64,000 nucleotides of DNA from Gammaproteobacteria bacterium (GTDB lineage: Bacteria; Pseudomonadota; Gammaproteobacteria; Pseudomonadales; Azotimanducaceae): the NCBI GenBank assembly GCA_030428905.1, contig JAUIED010000003.1, positions 1 through 64,000 of the forward strand, given 5' to 3'. The notes under the pieces are model-generated. The model was not told the DNA's origin. It saw only the letters and a program-made list of their open reading frames with translations, and made no database searches. How positions within the stretch are numbered: position 1 is the first letter of the stretch; each line of letters opens with the position of its first letter. Below are positions 61,796-64,000 of the stretch, piece by piece. The translations under genes were made by a program, and so were the position numbers.

Positions 61796-62805
61796 TGCCG
61801 CACTATGTCCTGCTCATGCGGGACCACTCGACAGGCTTGAAAGCCATACGGGAAGACCCCACGGTGCTGGAAGGCGTACGCGACGCTCTGGAACGCTGGG
61901 AAGCGAAGATCCTGCACAGCTACCGGCTGATGGGGATATGGGATCAGGTCTACGTGGTGGACGCGCCGGACAACTTCAAGGCCTATCGGGCGACGCTGGC
62001 GCAGGAGATGGGCACAACCGCCGATACAGAGATCCTGCCGGCCATAGACCTGCCGCTGTTTCAGAGGTTGCTATCGCAGACCACCGCCACGGAAGGCCCG
62101 CACCAGTGGCAGATTCAGTGGTGGGCGCGCATCGCCCGCGTCGCCATGTACCCCTACGCGTACGACCGCTGGGCACGCCGCTACTTCACTGAGCACAAGG
62201 TGCACGGGGCGGAGAAGTGGGCCTCGGTTCAGGCGCCTTGCATCGTCGTCGCTAACCACGCCAGCCACTTCGACCAGTATTGCCTGATGAAAGCCGTGCC
62301 GTGGAGGATACGATCCAACCTGTTCTTCGGCGCCGCCGCCGATCGCTGGTTTCTCAAGGGCCGTAAAGAAGTGACCTTGCGCCCCTGGTATCAGTCGCTG
62401 GTAAACGGGGCTTACCCCATACACCGCGGCGGTGGCTCCAAGACGCTGGAATACCCGGCATGGCTGCTGGAACACGGCGCCAACCTGATGCTGTTTCCCG
62501 AAGGCACGCGCGCGCGCGGCAGGGCACTGTCGAAGTTCAAGCACGGCGCTGCCATTCTGGCAGAGAAGGCCGGTGTGCCGGTTGTCCCGGTGTATCTCGA
62601 GGGCCTGCAAGCCATTCGCCCACCCGGCACCAAGGAAGCAAAGCCTGGCCCCGTCGCGGCGCATGTTCTGGACCCGGTACATCCGCAGGGATTATCGGTG
62701 CCGCAGATTACCAACGCGGTGTATCAGCAGATGAAGTCCACCCACGAAGCAGCCATGGCCCGCCGATACGGGGCAGACGCCATGAAGAACGCCGACAGCA
62801 ACTGA
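61795..62805 (+). CDS. GYD-like domain fused to PlsC-type 1-acylglycerol-3-phosphate acyltransferase
   Basis: The 336-residue protein starts at GTG 61795. Residues 1-95 resemble the preceding GYD protein (PHYVLLMRDHSTGLKAIREDPTVLEGVRD, MGIWDQVYVVDAPDNFKAYRATLAQEMG). Residues 125-336 are a PlsC acyltransferase with the HX4D motif VVANHASHFDQYCLM, and FPEGTRARG and VVPVYLEG blocks. It should transfer an acyl chain to a glycerol-phosphate or related acceptor at the membrane. The GYD fusion is unusual in my experience. Position next to phaR and phasin suggests lipid or granule work. Confidence 0.85.
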   Translation: MPHYVLLMRDHSTGLKAIREDPTVLEGVRDALERWEAKILHSYRLMGIWDQVYVVDAPDNFKAYRATLAQEMGTTADTEILPAIDLPLFQRLLSQTTATEGPHQWQIQWWARIARVAMYPYAYDRWARRYFTEHKVHGAEKWASVQAPCIVVANHASHFDQYCLMKAVPWRIRSNLFFGAAADRWFLKGRKEVTLRPWYQSLVNGAYPIHRGGGSKTLEYPAWLLEHGANLMLFPEGTRARGRALSKFKHGAAILAEKAGVPVVPVYLEGLQAIRPPGTKEAKPGPVAAHVLDPVHPQGLSVPQITNAVYQQMKSTHEAAMARRYGADAMKNADSN

Positions 62806-62830
62806 ACTGGTCTGCCCGATTCGCAGGCAC

Positions 62831-62856
62831 AAAAAAGGCCGCACGAGGCGGCCTTT
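62831..62856 (-). terminator. Rho-independent terminator of the phasin gene
   Basis: A 9-bp stem (AAAGGCCGC with GCGGCCTTT) closes a five-base loop at 62834-62856. In the minus-strand direction the stem is followed by a run of six T, as expected for a terminator of the phasin transcript ending at 62878. On the plus strand it ends with only a short T stretch, so it could also slow transcription from the PlsC gene. Confidence 0.85.
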
Positions 62857-62877
62857 CGCAGGAGGACTGCAGGCTTC

Positions 62878-63210
62878 TTATGCGGCCTGCTGTACTTCTT
62901 CCTCGGCTTGATCCTGAGAGAAAGCTTTGCGCAGGGTGGCGCCGCCTTCTTCTACCGCTTCACGCAGCATTTCGGTGCGGCCCTTGACCACGTCCTGGGT
63001 ACCTTCCCAGAGGCGCTCGCCATACTCGCGCTGCAGTTCCACGAACGACTGAACGTCACGAACTTCCGGCAGACGGCCGGCGAAGTCCTGGTTGAACTCC
63101 ACAAACTTGCGAACGTTCTCTACGTCGTACTCGGCGAACTTGCGGAACCACTCCACGTTGAGTTCCAGCATTTCTCGGCCCAGTTGCATCTGCTTTTCAA
63201 AAAAGTTCAT
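62878..63210 (-). CDS. Phasin family protein
   Basis: The 110-residue helical protein begins MNFFEKQMQLGREMLELNVEWFRKFAEYD and shows the phasin heptad pattern with VQSFVELQREYGERLWEGTQDVVKGRTEMLREAVEEGGATLRKAF. Phasins coat PHA granules in the cytoplasm. AAGGAGAT lies before ATG 63210. A terminator follows it, and TGCA-rich repeats upstream are candidate PhaR sites. phaR about 2.4 kb away supports this link. Confidence 0.92.
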   Translation of the reverse strand: MNFFEKQMQLGREMLELNVEWFRKFAEYDVENVRKFVEFNQDFAGRLPEVRDVQSFVELQREYGERLWEGTQDVVKGRTEMLREAVEEGGATLRKAFSQDQAEEEVQQAA

Positions 63211-63266
63211 CGACCTGATCTCCTTAAGTTATCTAGGTGGTCTGTGCTTTCGATCCAATGAGAATG

Positions 63267-63316
63267 TTGCACTGCACAAGAGCTATTGTGCACCACAGCA
63301 TTGTGCAGCGCAACAA
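63267..63316. promoter_or_regulatory. Cluster of TTGTGCA/TGCACAA motifs upstream of phasin, possible PhaR operator
   Basis: Three copies of the heptamer lie at 63273-63279, 63286-63292 and 63301-63307, two in one orientation and one in the other. The first forms part of the dyad TTGCACTGCACAA (63267-63279) and the last part of TTGTGCAGCGCAACAA (63301-63316). They sit 57-106 bases upstream of the phasin ATG on the minus strand, where a repressor would act. Similarity to the TTGCAATGCAA site by the phaR operon supports a shared factor. Confidence 0.5.
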
Positions 63317-63345
63317 TTTTTTTCTCTTTATAAATCAATAGGTTA

Positions 63346-63963
63346 CTATATACGTAGCGGCCGGTTGGCGCGATCGTTCAGCCCATCGACGTCGTAGGAG
63401 AAGATCAGCAGGTCGCGGGGCATGCCGTTGCGATCCTCCACGTAGTCAGCGAGCACCGCCTCCGGCACGAATCCCAGGCGCTTGAATGCAGCCTGCGCGC
63501 CGAGCTGGTCGGGGGTCATGTGCGCCATCAGTTTCTTCAGCCCCATGCCGTAGGCAATGCTGAAAATTCGCGTGGTCAGATGACGCCCCAGGCCGTGGCC
63601 CCGATACTCAGCACCGACGTTCACACGAATCTCGCCCACCCGGCGTGTCCAGCGGGCAGGATTGCGCTCCACGGTGGCGTAGCCGACAACACGCCCATCA
63701 GCCACCGCCAGCAGCGATGTGGTGGCACCGTCAGCAACTCGGGCGACCCATTGGTCGACTACATCCTGCTGGGTGATGTCCACCCGCAGGAAGAGCAGAT
63801 CCTCCTCCGGCAGGCTGCGGGCGAATGCTACGATGGCATCACCATCTGCTTCGGTCATGAGCCGCAGCTCCACGGTACCGCCGCGTTCCAGCTCGATGGT
63901 GGCCGGCAGGCCTCCTAACGCACGCTGGAGCTCTTCCGCCTGCATACTCAACGATTCGTTCAA
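63346..63963 (-). CDS. GNAT-family N-acetyltransferase
   Basis: The 205-residue protein has a GNAT domain with LRLMTEADGDAIVAFARSLPEEDLLFLR at the start, the acetyl-CoA loop RVNVGAEYRGHGLGRHLTTRIFSIAYGMG (R/Q-x2-G-x-G/A) about residue 118-130, and TPDQLGAQAAFKRLGFVPEA near the end. It acetylates an amine; the substrate is unknown. The start is ATG 63963 or the ATG seven codons in. The remaining bases to 64000 hold nothing I can assign. Confidence 0.88.
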   Translation of the reverse strand: MNESLSMQAEELQRALGGLPATIELERGGTVELRLMTEADGDAIVAFARSLPEEDLLFLRVDITQQDVVDQWVARVADGATTSLLAVADGRVVGYATVERNPARWTRRVGEIRVNVGAEYRGHGLGRHLTTRIFSIAYGMGLKKLMAHMTPDQLGAQAAFKRLGFVPEAVLADYVEDRNGMPRDLLIFSYDVDGLNDRANRPLRI

Positions 63964-64000
63964 TTCTCCACTCCTCAGGTCACGTCGCCGTCGTTCAGCC

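Overview
The window reads as a stretch of ordinary chromosome from a GC-rich gammaproteobacterium. Reasons: the cmoA-cmoB tRNA-modification pair, a textbook gammaproteobacterial LexA box, ppk/ppx, a PhaR/phasin polyhydroxyalkanoate (PHA) module, several acyl-CoA dehydrogenases, an RND pump and hybrid histidine kinases. I see no rRNA, tRNA, transposase, phage gene, integron or CRISPR array. Gene density is very high: no gene-free stretch exceeds about 180 bases, and many neighbours overlap by 1 to 8 bases. The genus cannot be named from sequence reading alone.

Layout. 1-654: 3' part of a CinA/nucleotidyltransferase-type protein. 675-6410 (minus): a tightly packed operon encoding an anthraniloyl-CoA/salicylyl-CoA monooxygenase-like FAD-FMN fusion, Rieske oxygenase alpha and beta subunits, a [2Fe-2S] ferredoxin, two paralogous membrane proteins and a 39-residue membrane peptide. 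It diverges from a marR gene across a perfect 30-bp palindrome. 6933-9343: acyl-CoA dehydrogenase, DUF937 protein, BON-LysM protein. 9340-12388 (minus): two GT4 glycosyltransferases and a VanZ-like protein. 12456-17068 (minus): serine hydrolase, Fpg/Nei-family glycosylase, a 141-bp MITE-like element, trypsin-like protease, MATE transporter. 17128-20586: enoyl-CoA hydratase, LLM oxidoreductase, flavin reductase, acyl-CoA dehydrogenase with a triplicated 3' end. 20652-28341: lemA, M48 protease, ppx, ppk, cmoA, cmoB. 28373-31217: small membrane protein, acyl-CoA dehydrogenase, Smr protein, PhyH dioxygenase. 31321-35599: RND pump; 35571-37010: aldehyde dehydrogenase. 37067-43165: two divergent hybrid histidine kinases. 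43146-45985: hypothetical protein, APC permease, SplB-like radical SAM protein under a LexA box. 46086-50281: retropepsin-like protease, 7TM-inactive transglutaminase, RimK-like ATP-grasp ligase, ABM monooxygenase and GST in one overlapping operon. 50278-54056: alpha/beta hydrolase and a NorQ/NorD-like AAA+/VWA pair. 54062-58686 (minus): OmpA-family protein, Cof-type HAD, alpha-E protein and circularly permuted ATP-grasp protein. 58852-63210: small secreted protein, two hydrolases, phaR, GYD protein, GYD-PlsC fusion, phasin. 63346-63963: GNAT acetyltransferase.

How it fits together. The left end suggests dedicated aromatic (possibly aromatic acyl-CoA) oxidation under MarR control, with acyl-CoA dehydrogenases and a hydratase feeding CoA-ester catabolism. 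The right end suggests PHA granule biology controlled by PhaR, with TGCA-rich inverted repeats upstream of both the phaR operon and the phasin gene. The best candidates for under-described biology are the Rieske/CoA-monooxygenase/membrane-peptide operon, the amidoligase-type operon extended by ABM and GST genes, the orphan NorQ/NorD pair, and the GYD-PlsC fusion next to PHA genes. At DNA level the notable items are a six-unit 9-bp repeat inside the Rieske beta gene, a 27-bp triplication that repeats a stop codon, a MITE supplying a gene's stop codon, and six convergent gene pairs whose stop codons interlock over four bases.
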